Translations under genes and position numbers: made by a program
Part shown: piece after piece, positions 19,099-19,356 of the stretch
Position numbering within the stretch: position 1 is the stretch's first letter
Layout: each line of letters opens with the position of its first letter
Assembly (NCBI GenBank): GCA_009602725.1
Contig: WELB01000009.1
Coordinates: 850,641-869,996, forward strand
DNA length: 19,356 nucleotides
Direction: 5' to 3'
Source of the DNA: Spirogloea muscicola
Taxonomy: Eukaryota; Streptophyta; Zygnematophyceae; Spirogloeales; Spirogloeaceae
The notes under the pieces: generated by a model
Database searches by the model: none
Seen by the model: the letters and a program-made list of their open reading frames with translations, nothing else
What the model was told of the DNA's origin: nothing

Positions 19099-19356
19099 AG
19101 GAGGAAGAGGAGTGGCTCTGAAACGGCCGGAAGACCTTTGCTCTCGTTGGGCCCGGCTCGTGAAAGCGAGGGCGGCGCGGGACGGCCCGATCGGCGGCGG
19201 CGCCGCCGTCTGGGCCCGACGGCGCCCGACGGCGCCACCCCACTGGGAGGGGACTCGGCGAAGCCCCGCCACGGCAGAGGTTCAAACGGGCGGGCCCACC
19301 CCGGCCCGCTCCCCGCGGCGTGCCCTGCGGCCCCTGTGCCGCCGCCGCAGCCGCCG
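19099..19356. other. GC-rich right edge, no gene assigned
   Basis: Strongly GC-rich, with a short tandem GACGGCGCCC duplication near 19218-19237 and CCG-rich sequence at the very end. Open frames cross it on the minus strand but carry no recognisable motif. It may be the promoter or 5' end of a further gene outside the window. Confidence 0.4.

Overview
The window is nuclear DNA of an intron-rich eukaryote, most likely a green alga (possibly a trebouxiophyte). That placement is inferred from the plant-like RPN12, the eukaryotic fused 5-oxoprolinase, the very high density of short introns (about 200-270 bp each), GC-AG introns, long CGG-type triplet tracts and a non-LTR retroelement with a C-terminal endonuclease-like domain. 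No operons, CRISPR arrays, tRNAs or rRNAs are visible. Both window edges lie in CCG-rich sequence, so this may be a contig that broke at such tracts.

Two complete housekeeping genes lie head-to-tail on the minus strand. (1) OXP1, ATP-dependent 5-oxoprolinase, runs from 12550 down to 1222. I resolved 37 coding exons by hand with every splice phase consistent, giving 1,286 codons plus a stop. Exons 1-23 encode the hydantoinase A half and exons 24-37 the hydantoinase B half. (2) RPN12 (PSMD8 family), a lid subunit of the 26S proteasome, runs from 18037 down to 15611 in 7 exons, giving 265 codons plus a stop. Both have an 11-unit GGC tract within about 140 bp upstream of the start codon, and a third 11-unit tract lies at the left edge inside a possible partial exon of a third gene.

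Between RPN12 and OXP1 sits a 5'-truncated non-LTR retrotransposon (12878-14905, minus) with an open 675-codon frame. It carries reverse-transcriptase motifs A, B and C, a CCHC knuckle and a restriction-like-endonuclease-type C-terminus. Decayed fragments of the same family lie at 202-500 and in a patchwork at 18386-19098, all in the same orientation. One of them appears to be an internally deleted derivative that later received a 75-bp hairpin-bearing insertion.

The most notable unexplained items are: an unrecognised coding-like exon just upstream of OXP1, in a different frame and with a good splice acceptor; a decayed tandem duplication of an OXP1 intron/exon boundary; the three equal-length triplet tracts; and the internally deleted retroelement derivative. 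No new defence or signalling system is evident. The two intact genes have ordinary, separate cellular roles (5-oxoproline recycling and protein degradation).
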